Shown here: positions 36,371-50,400 of the stretch, piece by piece
Layout of the letters: each line of letters begins with the position of its first letter
Numbering within the stretch: the stretch's first letter is position 1
Source: Apophysomyces variabilis
Taxonomy: Eukaryota > Mucoromycota > Mucoromycetes > Mucorales > Mucoraceae
Assembly: GCA_002749535.1 (NCBI GenBank)
Contig: MZZL01000117.1
Coordinates: 434,001-498,000 of the forward strand
Direction of reading: 5' to 3'
DNA length: 64,000 bases
The notes under the pieces: model-generated
The model's input: only the letters and a program-made list of their open reading frames with translations
The model's database searches: none
What the model was told of the DNA's origin: nothing
Position numbers and translations under genes: made by a program

Positions 36371-39195
36371 ATAAGTTTTCTGTATAAAGATAGCAACACC
36401 CAAAATGCATGAATAGGGACAAACGATAAATCATCACTGTTCTCTATGAAAAAAAAAAAGCAAGGCATGTTATTGTACAATTGAGAAAAAGAAAAAGCGA
36501 AATATATGCATTACTTCTGCTTGTCATTGCAATCTTTTTACATACTTGACAAAGATTACAGCTTTTTTTATTTGAGTTACTCATCTTTCCGGTATCAAAA
36601 TATTCCATTGAAAAATAGCATAGCAAAACAAAGACGGATCAAACTGCTATACTAAGAAGTTCATCTAGGCAGCAGTTCTCCACAGATAATCTTTGAATAT
36701 TTTTACTGTAAAGCTCAGCGAGCTTCACAGCTTGTTAAAAGATATTGTTGCCTAGCCTAGCAATTGATAGCCTTGTATGTGAAAAAGAACCGATCGCGAC
36801 AATGCTTCAAGCTACGAGCATACGAGTACGAGTGCACCAGGATCGTAGTAGGATCAAGACAATGATGGTAAATTGATAGAAGGGAAGAAAGGTGGTTTCA
36901 CTTTCATCATCATCAATGTTTGTACAGATTAATGCATCATAAGTTTGTTGAGAGTTAGTTTAAGAGAAAAGGGTTATGGATGTTGATATGGTCACTAGGT
37001 TTGATATATGAGGTGCATCCCTTTCATGGGTACTGTTGGCTCAAGGCAATCATGGCTTTAAAAACTAGTTACAAGCATTTTTTTTCCATGGAATGCCGTG
37101 GATTTTTTTTTGATCCAAGAAGCTATAATTTATTTTAGTTTTATTCCCTGAATTCATGACTCACTAAATGAGACTCAATGTATTCCAGCCGTTATAATTC
37201 TGCGACAAAGCAAGAAGAGAAGAAACAGACCACGATAAACAATAGTATCGGGCTAAAAATCGAGTAGAATTTGCATTATGCCAAATGCGGGTTCACAAAA
37301 GGTCACTACCCCAATGGATATTTTACAACGCATAATCCTTGTAGTCATTCCCAAATTATCGAACTTCAGTTCTGTAAAAGCGCGTCTGTGACTGGCTGAC
37401 TTAGTTGCCATAGCTTTAGAAGCTTTGTCGCCCTTCCAGAATTGATCTACTACTCCGTTTTTTTTACATTTCATCTGTTCGTTTGCTTTCCATGCATTTT
37501 TTTCTATCTTCACATGATGGATAAGTACTTATTTTGATCCTTCTATGGTTGTATCATGGCTTTTTCATAAGTGAAGATCGAAATGGGTTCTTGTTTGTTA
37601 AATGTTGAGTGTTTTATACGACATATTCCAGTGTCACACCCGAAAAGCAAACTGGCTGATGGAAAGGTGTGTGGACCCTAACGAAAAAAAATTATTATGC
37701 ACATTGCTGTCAACTAATTTATGCAGGTGTTTTTCAACAAAAAGATTAGTTTTAAGAAATAGTCAACCAGTCATATCCAAATTCAATCAAAGATGATGAC
37801 ATTTCCCTTTGAGAGATAGAGATGTTACAAATAAATACATCCAAAAACGAATCTCACCATTAATGCGTCGTTGTATTGTATACTGTGAGGATTACTTCGA
37901 TTTCTACCGTTTGATTGATTTTTATGGATTCTCTTTGTTGATTGCTGTCGTCACTTGGTTTGGCCAACTGAGAATAGACACAATGATATGAATAAGTAAT
38001 CGAGCAACGAGAACAAACTATTGTACTGTCAGTTTATATTCTTGCTCCTATCACTTCCTTATGCAATTGGTGGTAGTCCGAGAATTGGAAGCGACACTTC
38101 GCAAACTGTCATCAGTATGATAGTTTAAATAATCTAGTTGTTTATTTGGCGCTAGTGTTTCGGAATGCTCGGCAGTCTCGCTACTGTTACAGTTTTGTTT
38201 AAACGAATACATGTCAAAGGCTGATCCAAAAATGAATACTGCTTTCTATGATTTGCTTTTACCAGTGAAATTAGTCATTACCAACCGCAAGCTCTCCCCT
38301 TGGTCCTGCATTCTTCGCTACCAGTTGTTGGTACCAATTGGTTATATGGTGGTGAAGGTATCTTCCTACTGTGAGGGTATTCGATCTTTAATAACTTGCA
38401 CCGACAGACGCGGACAATTATGTCGTATACACCAATAGCCTTGTCTCTCAAAAACCGAAAGGCTATAATAGGTGTAAAAACATGATTAAGACAAAGAGAC
38501 GTCTTTCTTATCCTAGCTTTTATGACGAACATATAGAAACTTAGGGAAAGTCTCGGATTTCACATAATCGATGGATCTATGCAGATTTCGTGCTCATCGT
38601 CTCGTTTTACACTATGATGGACTGTTATTTTCTCCTTGTATCTGACTCTTATTCCGAGTCACTGTAAAGTGTTAGGGGATCAAAGGTAGCAAAACAAATA
38701 AAGAGTAAAGGGATGATGATCTTGCTGAGTAGTTTTGATATTTACACTTTTTCTAAATGTAATTGCAATGATACGGGAACAATCGATCATTAACAGAATA
38801 AAACAAACCAGCGGGAGTTTTTGTATACCGATATTGCTCAGTATCGCCTTCCTAGAAATGTTGATGAAGGCCAATGAGATAAAGACTTGCTGCTGTTGGA
38901 TCAAGACCGATTACGCAAAATGTTTTTGCCACTAAAACTTGGCACAAAGGGTTTCCAAAGCGGCAGAAGGTAACGGAATGTTTCACTGTTGTAGTCAACA
39001 GACTGCCAGGAACTGGGTTAACTCTTGCTCTTTGCACGGTCAAACCTGGTCTTACTCTTCCACACGAGCAACAGACTAATGATTCAGCAAACTTGAAAGA
39101 CACGCATTTTTTTAATTCAAAGGCAGGCACCACAGCTAACTGTCATGGTTACCCTCATTGATTTGATTAATTCTCTGTGACGTCGGCCTTCATAA

Positions 39196-39214
39196 AAAGG
39201 CGCTTCGCGCCTTT
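39196..39214. repeat. Perfect 8-bp-stem hairpin
   Basis: AAAGGCGC-TTC-GCGCCTTT forms a perfect stem with a three-base loop, and outer TCAT/ATGA bases extend it imperfectly. It lies about 160 bp beyond the 3' end of the tRNA gene. Role unknown. Confidence 0.6.
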
Positions 39215-39363
39215 GAATGAAACTTTGTCTTTTGACTTGGTGAATCTTTGGTCCCGTTAGTCTAAAAAGTATCGTTAGTTGTGCAGAAGAGAAGACCAGT
39301 TCCTGACAGTCTGCCGACAAACACACAACCAATCAAATTCTAGATAAAAACGTCAAAAACGTC

Positions 39364-39368
39364 AAAAA
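39364..39368 (-). terminator. RNA polymerase III terminator of tRNA-Ala
   Basis: On the minus strand a run of five T lies six bases after the tRNA 3' end, the usual Pol III stop. Confidence 0.7.
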
Positions 39369-39373
39369 GAACC

Positions 39374-39445
39374 TGGAGCCGGCGAGAATTGAACTCGCGG
39401 CCTTTCGCATGCGAAGCGAACGTGATACGACTACACCACGACCCC
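39374..39445 (-). tRNA. tRNA-Ala (anticodon CGC)
   Basis: A 72-nt cloverleaf without intron. The acceptor stem GGGGTCG pairs with CGGCTCC and includes a G3:U70 wobble, the universal alanine identity element. The anticodon stem TTCGC/GCGAA closes the loop TTCGCAT, giving anticodon CGC for codon GCG. The T stem GCGAG/CTCGC flanks TTCAATT, and the discriminator base is A. Internal A-box (TGGTGTAGTCG) and B-box (GAGTTCAATTC) promoters are present. The D loop is short and has CG where GG (18-19) is usual. Confidence 0.9.
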
Positions 39446-40386
39446 AAGGACAAAATCGGAGTTTAATCTGTCTTAATTAAAATCATAGCAAAATCAAACG
39501 TAGAATTTCCGAAATGTATACGAAATCACAGGAAATTATAGGAGTAATCACAGCATAAATCTTTATATGCACGACTTTATTAGAAATGGTGTGTCTATAA
39601 AAGAAATCTAATCAAATAGCTTAATAATATCAGTTACTTTATAAAATTAAAAAATTTAATTAACTTTAGCAAGTATACAAACATGCTTTCAAAAAAGCTA
39701 GAAAAGAAAAGGCAAAAGAACGCATTGTTTAAAAAAGTACGTTAAAATAAAGTATTGCATTAATAATCAAATAAAAAAAAGTAGCAGTTAATCCTTTAGA
39801 CAGCTCAAGCTTAAAAGAAGAAAATAAAGTATGAGCAAAATAGCCTATTAGTGTATTAAGCAAAACTGAGATAATTCTACTAATCTTCTGTCTACTAATT
39901 ATGGAGTAGCATTTTAAAAAGTAGATAGTATAACTGTTTCTTGAAATGCAAACGGTGTAACCGTTTCAAAACGTGGTTAAACGTGACGATCAATTGTGTA
40001 TACACTGTTTAGCAACTTATTCTAGAGTATTATAAGTCTTAAGTTTGTAGTGATTCTGAATGAGGATGCTCAAAATTGGTACAGAATGGCTTTCCATCTT
40101 TTCTTGATCCTTCCATAGATCATCAAATATGCACTGCGAGCTTTCCTTTAATCTTTCTAACTGGTGTCAAATGAAAATCGTTACGGCTTCATTGTTCTGT
40201 TTCCGATATCAATAGTGGACATGTCAAAAACGAAACGGCCACAATAGACTTATCTTCGCCATGTTTGGTATGCGAACAGACCTGCTTTGTGACTTTCTTG
40301 CTTAAAATTTTGCGTCATCTTCGGTAAAAAAACGCTTCACCGCGTGCACAGTTTATTTTTCTTCTTTCTCTTTTGACAAGTAAACA
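39446..40386. other. A/T-rich intergenic region, SPE3 upstream
   Basis: Very A/T-rich (39480-39900), no gene. It contains an inverted pair at 39950-39966, AAACGGT-GTA-ACCGTTT, which carries Myb-type AACGG cores on both strands. The last 60 bp are a CT-rich leader before the SPE3 ATG. Confidence 0.5.
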
Positions 40387-41481
<1,095 letters not shown>

Positions 41482-43919
41482 TGATAGTGGAAATAAAAAA
41501 ACAAAAAAAAAGGAAAAAAAAAAGGATTTGACTTCAAAGTGAAAATGAATGATTTAAAATGGCAATGGAGCTTGTCATACTTGGCTTAGGTCGTACGAAT
41601 ATATAGGAGAGAAGGAACGAGTTGGCTGTAGCAAATACAATGCCATTGCCATCAAGATCTTGAAGCTTTTGGTTTGTATAACTTTCATCTGCGTCACATA
41701 ATTTGAAGGAAATGAAAGTCTTGAGCGTTATAATAGAGTCTAGTTGACTGTTTATTGGATTAAAGTACATATGTGTCCTTAGTATATAAGTTATGCGGGA
41801 AGTACACTTTACTTACATCAACTTCATCCTCCAGTGCACACAAAATTCATTTGAGTAGCATGAAATATAATTCATGGTTAGTAAATGGTAATAATATGAT
41901 GTTTTTTACCTACCTTCGAAGGGTAATTCCAACCTATGCTTTTAGGATCGCGGCGCATCCAATTCAGGGTGGCCAACGGTATCCGGAAATTTTTTCGAAG
42001 AAAAACGAGTAAAAACTTGCTAAGAAACGAAGAAGCCGCCAGGAGCTACAAATGGAAAATGGTGCTGTCAGTTTGCAATTGTTAATCCCATAAAAGATAA
42101 AAGTGCTTATAGACATTTTATCCGAATCCATGGGATACGTACTCCCCGCAGAAGTGCTGGTGCTCATCCTGGGGCGAGAGAAGGAGAAAGGGAAAAAAGT
42201 GGGAGCGGGAGGGCCATAAGGGTGAAGGCACCTCGACCGCATCAACTATGAGAAGACTATCCGACATAAAGTCAGTCTAGGGCAAAGAGTACAATTCCAA
42301 AGCGTGTATACTTACCAACAGTTGGACTAGGCCTGGCAAAAGAGAAAAGAAGTCCAAAGGAGAAAAGAAAAGCGACAATAATTTCACGCTCGTCTATAAA
42401 GGAACGTATCTGAAACATCGTCATGATTTCTTACCCAACACCATCCTGGGAATCTCTGTATCAGATGTATCAACAATAGAAAATTGACAACAAAGGTATT
42501 TGCTCGTTTAATCGGCATTGGAAGCGATATCGCTCATGCAGTGTAAGATGGCAGGTAAAAAGAGGGAAGCACAGAGAGATACAACACCAACTCAAACCTG
42601 GATCATTTGTATGGAAGAAGCTGCCTGTCAAGGCAAAGCCACAAGCATGCATTTGTAGCTTTTATTGATGGGTCATTAGCAAGATACTTATTATACAAAC
42701 ATCTATTTGCATGAATTGACAGTTTGTAGCGTAAGGCACCGTATGAAACAGAAATAGGGAATGTAATAAAAAATGGATATTCTCACTCAAGCATTCCTTA
42801 TCGTCGACCAGCTTATGTATAGCTTAACCAACGCGGACATTTTTCTCAGCCAATGTAAGTTGCGAAAATACAGCAGCAGTGCTCAACCCATCGGTTCTTG
42901 TCATTCTGCGCCATAAAATGGATATCGTCAGTAAAGGAATAAGCTTATGCTATCCTATTATTATCTTAGATTTAAACAAGATTTGAACTATGCACAGTAA
43001 AAGCATGATTTTTTTCTTTCAACCTTGAGCAGTCTGCTATAGTAATTTACTAGCGTGAAATTTGGCACTATCAGCGCAAAGTTATTCTATTCGCTTGCGC
43101 AAGAGTAGTCTTGAAGTGGCTGAAACTACCTTGCAAAATACTGTGTTTTATAGAGAACTATCCGTTAAAGCGATTAGTCTCTATCAAGGTTGCAATACGC
43201 ACGATGATCTTTATATAAGTATTAGTTTGTTTGATGGTTGGGGAAGTCAAGCCGCCTGGTTTTTCCATGGTGGTACCAGTTCTTAATCTTGGGAGGCATG
43301 TAGATGGTTAAGTCGCTCAAAGACTGCAAGGTCAGTGCGATTACCATAAGTGTACCTGCAGAGTATCTATCCAGGCAGCTTTTCCCTAGTCGTACAATCA
43401 TCTTTTGCAAACGATTTTGCACTTGCACATCCTAACAACATCCATCTCCTCGTATTTCATGTTATTGTGGGCTGTTTGCAAGTTTTGTTTACTGTATGAA
43501 AAGTAAGAATCTTTGTAGTCAATCCTTCTCTTACTGTCAGGACCGGGAAAAGCTACCTGATGGCGCCAGCGATGGCACCTACGATTGGTTCAACTGCCGC
43601 TTTACTATAACACCGATTTACCCAATAACATTAAGGGTATGGGTCACTCTTAATGTAAAGCAATCTCTGTATGCTACATTTCCCGTTCTGTATGCATTTT
43701 TAGAGCCAAACTTATCTTAGAGAGACTTCAGCTAATACATTATAAAGTAAACGGAATTATGCAATGTATATCACTGCTTTAAGTCATCTTAGTTACGGGT
43801 GACAAAAAAACCTTATTTCAGTCACAGTGCCAACAAAGCAACCATAGTAGGATCTCCGCTTTTGCTAGTCCCTTTTAAAGACGGTCAACGTTGGAAACTT
43901 AACAACTGCCTCCTTTAGT
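41482..43919. other. Long region without a supportable gene
   Basis: About 2.4 kb. Minus-strand open stretches near 41.96-42.5 kb include hydrophobic segments and splice-like signals, but no frame-consistent model with normal introns emerged. Plus-strand ORFs at 43062-43286 and 43496-43720 are featureless. Confidence 0.4.
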
Positions 43920-45950
43920 ATGACTCTAACACCCAAGAAGCATGGTTTTCAAATAACAGACTTGACTGTTGACAAGTTGAAGCATCTGAAACGCATACAA
44001 TCCTTCAAGAAGGTAAAGTACTCGCAACTGATCTTTTCCCACGTAAACTTTTCGTCAATTCCTAGGTCAGCGAAGAAGATATCCGCTTTTTTCAAAGCAT
44101 CCTGGAAAAGCATAACGTTTTAGAAAAACAAACAATGCCGGAGGATGAATACAAAAAAATGACTACCGATTGGTACAACATTTTCCGAGGCTCGCCTACT
44201 GTGATATTAACCCCAGAATCAACCGAACAAATCTCTGCAATTTTAAAGTATTGCAACGATAACTGTATTGCTATAGTACCTCAAAGCGGAAATACAAGTG
44301 CTTCCGGCGGTATGATGGACAAAGAAAGACCATATCACATATTGAATCGGAACCCTTCATAGGATCGGTACCGGTATTTGATGAGATAATCATCAGTACC
44401 AAGAAGATGAATAAGATACGCCTATTTGATGAGATGCGAGGTAATATTGAAGGTCGGTCTATCAGTGGATTAGACTTACAAGTCAAGTAGGAGATTTGGT
44501 ATGCGATGCGGGATGTGTGCTGCAGGATCTCGATAATTATCTCGCACAGTTTGGTTATCAGGTATCGGCAGAAAAATTAAATGTTGTTAACCTTAGTCAT
44601 TAATTCTTGATGTTGCTTTGTGATAGACTCCGCTCGATTTACCATCACGCCATCTATGCTGTATCGGTGGCAATGTTTCCACCAACGCAGGGGGCATCCG
44701 GCAGATGCGTTTTGGAAATTTGCACAACAGCGTAATGGGCCTGGAAGTGGTGCGTAGCTCTGACTGGTCGACTTTTTGATATTGATTGTTTTTTATTCAT
44801 GTGATTTAATGTTTTCATGCAAGGTGTTACCGGATGGCACTATCCTCGATAATTTGACTACGCTGCGAAAGGATAATACAGGCTACTCTTTGAAAAATTT
44901 GTTTATCGGTAGTGAAGGCACGTTAGGGTTTATTACAGGCGTCTCTATATCCACTGCAAGGATACGCAGTGGTGTTCATGTCTTTTTACTCGCCTTCGAC
45001 AGTTTTGAAGAACTCATCGAAGCATACGTATGCGCCAGAAGAGAGCTTCCGGAGACTCTTTCAGCCTTTGAGATGTTGGACAACGATTCCATCCGATGTG
45101 TGCAAAGCCGTGGTCTTCAGCACCCTAAAGGGTCTGCGTTTCCGATTTCGGACAGACATAATCTCTATGTAGTTATGGAGACCACAGGGACAGATGCTGA
45201 TCTTGAAAAGAAGGTCTGAGTGATATCTACCATGACAATAATGTAATCTTTAATCTGTTATTGACTATAGAAAGCTGAGCGCTTCTTGGAAACGTTGTAT
45301 GAAAAGCAGGTCCTTCGAGATGGGGCCCTTGCAGCGGATGACGAAGAGGTGAGAGCTTGTATATTATATAGCAGGAGTAATTTTAATTTGTGCCAAAGCG
45401 GTCTATTTTCTGGTCCTGGAGAAATATGCTCCCAAAAGCCATAGTGGAGAGCGGGCCGTCCTCTATTCATTTTGACGTGTCATTACCATTGCCTCGTCTG
45501 AATCAGTTAGTGCAGGACACACGTGAGTGGGCTTTGGCTGAAGGTATGATCGGCAAGGATATTGTTGCCGTGTACGGATATGGTCACGTTGGAGATGGCA
45601 ATATGCATCTGAGTATTCCAGTTCTCCGGGATGACAGATCTTTGGTGGAATTAGTAGACAATTTTGTCTATAAATGGACGGCCCGTTATCACGGTAGTTG
45701 TAGCGCAGAACACGGGATAGGCCTTATGAAAGTAAGTTGTGCTTACCGAACTGTCATTTTTGGTGGAACTCATGCTATCTAGGTCGCCTATCTTCCTTAT
45801 ACAAAATCGAGCTGTATGATATCGAATATGCGAAAGATCAAAGATCTATTTGACCCGAAAGGTATTATGAACCCTTATAAGCTGCTTCCTAGCAAGGAGC
45901 AAGAGGAACGCGGAGAAATTGTACGTAAACGCAGCCAAGTAGGCTGTTGA
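43920..45950 (+). CDS. D2HGDH: D-2-hydroxyglutarate dehydrogenase-like FAD enzyme
   Basis: Nine exons (43920-44012, 44066-44309, 44363-44440, 44491-44561, 44627-44749, 44824-45213, 45271-45348, 45399-45731, 45783-45950) total 1578 nt, 525 aa in frame. The FAD-binding-4 domain shows [73 protein letters not shown] and [16 protein letters not shown]. The C-terminal FAD-linked oxidase domain shows [28 protein letters not shown] and [17 protein letters not shown]. It oxidises D-2-hydroxyglutarate (or D-lactate) to the 2-oxo acid; which substrate is not decidable here. Two usually conserved spots are altered: SGNTSASGG where GGNTGLVGG is usual, and [15 protein letters not shown] where PLDLGAKGSC-IGGN is usual. 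Localisation is unclear; no strong presequence. Confidence 0.9.
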
Positions 45951-46250
45951 CTGTGCTTCCCAAATAAAGTTTTGCATGAGGCCTGCTTGATTTCTTTTCT
46001 TTTTGGCAAGCATTATTTACCGTTTATTATCTATGCAATGTAAGGCTTCGCATGGACATACCATAACAGAAACTATATTCCAGGATGTTTGACATGCTCC
46101 GGACTGTACGACCTTAAAAAACAAGATAAACATGTATGTGTGTTCTTGTGTGTAAAATGACGTATTTAAGTCTGGCCTCATCTTCCTTTTCCAATTTCTC
46201 TTCCTTCTTTCCGTTGAACTTTGTTTCCTTTCTTCTTCCTTTACACGAGA

Positions 46251-47405
46251 ATGAGTGAAGTCATTCAAGCTGTTTTCATAAGGCAGACGGAAACACGCAG
46301 TCAGCCAAAACCGCATACGGCCTACAGGGTCGACGTTCATGCCCCAGTCCGTACATGGCACGTGTGGAAGCGTTATACCGAGTTCAGCAAGCTTCACGAT
46401 CAACTTGAGACGATCTTTCCAAAGCACCCTCCACCTGTTCAATTTCCTGGAAAGCGTTATTTTCCGTCCACATTTTCATCTCCCGAACGCGTTGAAGAGC
46501 GTAGGCGCGCTCTGGAAAGTTATATAAGAGGTATTCTAAGTAGCCGTGATGATCGTTGGCGTCAAACCGACGTATGGAAACAATTCCTGGCTATTCCAGC
46601 TGGCCGAGTGGATCCCTCAAGCCAATATACGTCCGAAAGCTGGTTAGACGAATATCATCAGATGACAAATACCGCTCGCGAGATCCGGTCTCTGATTAAC
46701 CGCCGAGGAACTCATACTGCGCGTAATGAGATATCCGCATCACATAACTGCACGGTTCAAGCGAAGAAATTACTTGCCGGCTTAACTTCCCGTCTTTCAA
46801 ACCTTGAAGGGGCCCTTAACGCTCTTGCGAAAGGAGAGACTGCACCGATGTCGGAAGGTGAACTCCGCCGACGACAAGATATGCTGAGTATGCTTTGGGA
46901 TGAAAAGGAAACGCTGCTCAAATTAGTCAAAAATGGCAGACAAGAACAAGAGCTGTACAAATCCAACGCACCCATTAAAACGGATAATCATATGAATGAA
47001 GTCATCATGGCGGATGCCTCTCCGAATTATGGTTTCCCTCAGCAACGGCCACTTGTCACTCGACTCGGCACAGGATTTCAAAGGCCCTCAGCCACTATTG
47101 CCAGTGGGAGAGCCTTTGGTTTAGCAGCATCACAAAATAAGCAACAACAGAATGCGAAAGAAACAGAAATGACACGAGGACTAGATAACAACGGGTTAGT
47201 TAAGCTCCAGCAACAGGTGATGGACGATCAAAACAAGCAAGTCGAGCAATTTCTTGCTATCCTTTCCCGACAAAAGCAGATTGGCATGGCCATTGGCGAC
47301 GAACTTGATACCCAAAATCAGATAATGGACGAACTCGATGCTGACCTAGGACGTACTCAGCAGAAGCTAAAATTTGCAAACAAGAAGTTAGCAAAGATCA
47401 ATTAA
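46251..47405 (+). CDS. VAM7: PX-domain Qc-SNARE, Vam7-like
   Basis: A single exon of 384 aa. The start at 46251 (MSEVIQAVF) begins the PX domain directly; an ATG ten codons earlier would add only a short tail. PX domain, residues about 3-115: VDVHAPVRTWHVWKRYTEFS, PPVQFPGKRYFPS and RRRALESYIRGIL, which together form a PI3P pocket. A helical linker follows. A SNARE motif without a membrane anchor occupies about the last 60 residues, QNKQVEQFLAILSRQKQIG to ELDTQNQIMDELDADLGRTQ, with the central Gln of the zero layer. Vam7 acts in homotypic vacuole fusion with Vam3, Vti1 and Nyv1. Residues about 225-330 are a low-complexity insert. Confidence 0.9.
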   Translation: MSEVIQAVFIRQTETRSQPKPHTAYRVDVHAPVRTWHVWKRYTEFSKLHDQLETIFPKHPPPVQFPGKRYFPSTFSSPERVEERRRALESYIRGILSSRDDRWRQTDVWKQFLAIPAGRVDPSSQYTSESWLDEYHQMTNTAREIRSLINRRGTHTARNEISASHNCTVQAKKLLAGLTSRLSNLEGALNALAKGETAPMSEGELRRRQDMLSMLWDEKETLLKLVKNGRQEQELYKSNAPIKTDNHMNEVIMADASPNYGFPQQRPLVTRLGTGFQRPSATIASGRAFGLAASQNKQQQNAKETEMTRGLDNNGLVKLQQQVMDDQNKQVEQFLAILSRQKQIGMAIGDELDTQNQIMDELDADLGRTQQKLKFANKKLAKIN

Positions 47406-50400
47406 CGTCTTCCTTTCTTTATCTCATACATAGCCGCTACTTCTTTCTTGTGCCCACATTGGAGTGAGCAAATCATTCAATCAATATATCCATTTCACAT
47501 GTTACTCAAGCTGCAACTACCATAAATTGTGGGCTGATGTATAGTTAATTTGAATGTTTATCTTTAATTTAAGTTCTCTCTGGTTAGAGAAGGCAGGAAA
47601 ACTTTTCGTGTATCTTGTCTGTTTAAACGAGAGGTGGAGCCCTGTTGTAATCCAGACCTATAACAAACCTGGCAGGAAGAACCGTAAGCAGACCACAAAG
47701 CAAGGTTACAGGAGAAAAAACCCTGGACATAAGAGAAATGAAAAAGCGATCGGAATACAAAAGATGGGCGATCGATAGTAACACATGTTTGCGATAGATC
47801 GTAGGGACTGGGAACACTATGGAGATCGGATGCCTGAGGGTGGGTGAGCCGCATATGCGAATGTCTGCAATTGCGGCGCATATAGGCTGGCACCAGTGTG
47901 CATGTGCTATCCGGGGCAGCACGGGGCTGTCTATAACAAATGGGCGGCAATGCTATCCGATTTTAAGCGAATGCCGGCCAAAAAAAAAACCAAGGGTTTG
48001 CCAGTCAATGAGATGGTTGCTTCAATTACATAGTATTTTTCACTTACAGACATCATAAACCCGCATTGAATATTAATAGCAAACCAATTGGGGAGTAATG
48101 GTGGCTCACTTAAGATATGGCATAGAAAGGTTGAAAGGTGAGAAAGTGATAATAAGCCCCACCTTGGTGTCATTTCCCATTCCAAACGAGTATTGACGAT
48201 TTCATTGAAATAATTTTCAAAATTTATCCGTTTAACTATGGACCCTGGAGTAGAAAAGAGTTGAGGCAACAATGAATCCCTTATGCCATTGATATCATGT
48301 ACGCTCAGCAAGAAAAGAAATACGCATAGAGGTGATTCCATCAATGAACAAAGTACTTTATTTCCAAAAGTTAAAGTCGCATCTAGCAAATTCCCTTGGC
48401 GCATTTTGGAAACTGGACTTGACGCTAACAAATTACATTAATTGTCGTGTTATAAGAGTTGGAATTGACCAATGTTTACATACCTGTCATAAAACTGACG
48501 ACGCCATACCCATCTCCCCGCCAAGTGAATGCCAGATGCATATATAAATTTCAGTTCCAAAGGCCTGCGACTTTGAGTTTCGTAGTTTGAGAATTGTTTT
48601 TGGGAGATACTGTACATGAAAAGCCAGAAACCGCCAGCGGTCGCCTGCTGTGAAACAACCATATCCTTAGTATGCAAGCCTGAAATAATGTATCAATCAA
48701 GCACTTACAGATGTTATAATCCATCCAGGGTGAAAACATTCCTTTAGAAGATGCCGATGCTCTACGGAACGGACCGTTGAGCGAAACACAGAAAGCCAAA
48801 AGAGGAAGTTTGAAGAGGGCAAAAGACTTTCCTCCAGAAATCACCGGTAGCACAACTATGTGACACGGAGTTAATATATATTCAAAAGTAGAAGGGAGTA
48901 TTTGACACGAGGACAAGAGGCGTGTAATTAACAGGAGAAAGTCCCACGCTGTTTATAAATGGCAGCATGACCATAATTTCGTTTTTCAACGAATATCCAA
49001 TGTTGTCAATGTGAAAAACAAAGATATGGATGGGAGAGAATAATAGAACTGGCTTCAATAGCCCTTGCTTAAGTTGTAAGCCAGTTCGATAAGTAACAGG
49101 TCCTATTTGGCAGTATAATCTACCATAAATGAAAAGAATAATATCTCTCGACAGGATCTGTTGGGCAATGATCAAGTTGAACATTTAGAGAGAGAAAAGC
49201 AAAAACATCGTTATACGCCTGGATGCTGGTACTAATGGTTTGCAACATTGTATCGGCAAAGAGCAACTGTCCTAGATGCTGTGGGGTGATGGCAGCAAAA
49301 GAAATCTTATTTAATCCGGCAGACAGCAAAGGTGAAGGTAACATTATGAAATACCGATCTAAAAGACTTTTCCGTAGTCGCATAATGGCAAGGTATGTCT
49401 ATGTCCACTGATGTCATGTCCACGCATGTTAAAGTGGAAAAGGGGCTCTTCTGGGGCTCATCTAAGGCACAAAAAAGAAGAGGGTAAAACAAACGAACAA
49501 AGAATATTTTCAGCTTCGATATGAGGATGAACATTACCATTCCTAGTCGGCAGGATGTAGTAAATGCAGTCTACAGGAACTATACGACAAGTGTGTTATA
49601 TATATTTTAGCTACTATCATATTAACAAACGGGGTGAATTTATTTCTCTAACTTTCTGGCAAGATTCACTGGGTTCACCGGACAACTGGCAGCGCGGGAA
49701 ATATCAAAGCATTGCAATAGTATAATATTTGCTATGATAGAGGAAGATTGCTAGAGGAAAAGAAAACTGAAGCTCTCGAAGGACCGAATTAGAAAACGAA
49801 GTGGATACTATATAGACAAGCAATGGTTTGCTTTGCTTGCTTCACAGCGCGCCAAAACCTCGCCAGCCACCCGTCCATTTGGTGTTGGCTATGAAATACA
49901 ATGCTTTTCCTCATAGTAACAAACTGCGGTCCAGTTATGAAGAAGCATTCGGAAGGTAAGCTCTTGTTCAAAACGTCCAACGTTCAGATAGTTTTTCATT
50001 CGTATTATATATTAAATGTTTCTTTCTAACTATGTAGCATAACGTATTTGTTTAACTTGAAAGATAGTAAAACGGATAGAGATAGTAAGCTGGTTAGGGA
50101 GAAATTGCATCATCTTTTTATCCCTTTTGACTTAATTCTATTGTTCATGATCCTTGTATTGCCGTTTCCTGGTTAGATTATCAGTTCGGACTATACGACG
50201 GTACAATTTGTCGCGAAAGGAGGATAGAGCTTATTAATGAAGGCAGTTCGATGTCCCTAAAGCAGTACACGGACCGAAATTATAGATAATAAAGAAGAGG
50301 ATGGTTACTGTGTACTCTTCTTGAGAAAGGTTTGAAATCCAAACATTGTCTTGAAACAGACCATTGAAGGACCTATGCAAGAAACAACTACCTCTGGATT

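Larger units (their letters stand above)
36371..39373. other. Three-kilobase gene-poor region
   Basis: Only short ORFs without recognisable features (for example 37253-37513 -, 38211-38438 +, 38735-38935 +). It is A/T-rich. The 39196-39214 hairpin is noted separately. Nothing else can be supported. Confidence 0.5.

Noticed and set aside
42030..42518. Small membrane-protein gene on the minus strand
   Set aside because: Open hydrophobic pieces with GTAAG donors exist, but the first intron would be 25 nt and the next junction hits stops in all phases tried.
44746..44775. Read-through instead of the GTGCGT donor in the D2HGDH gene
   Set aside because: Read-through hits a stop at once; the GTGCGT splice joins GLEV to VLPDGT, the conserved sequence.
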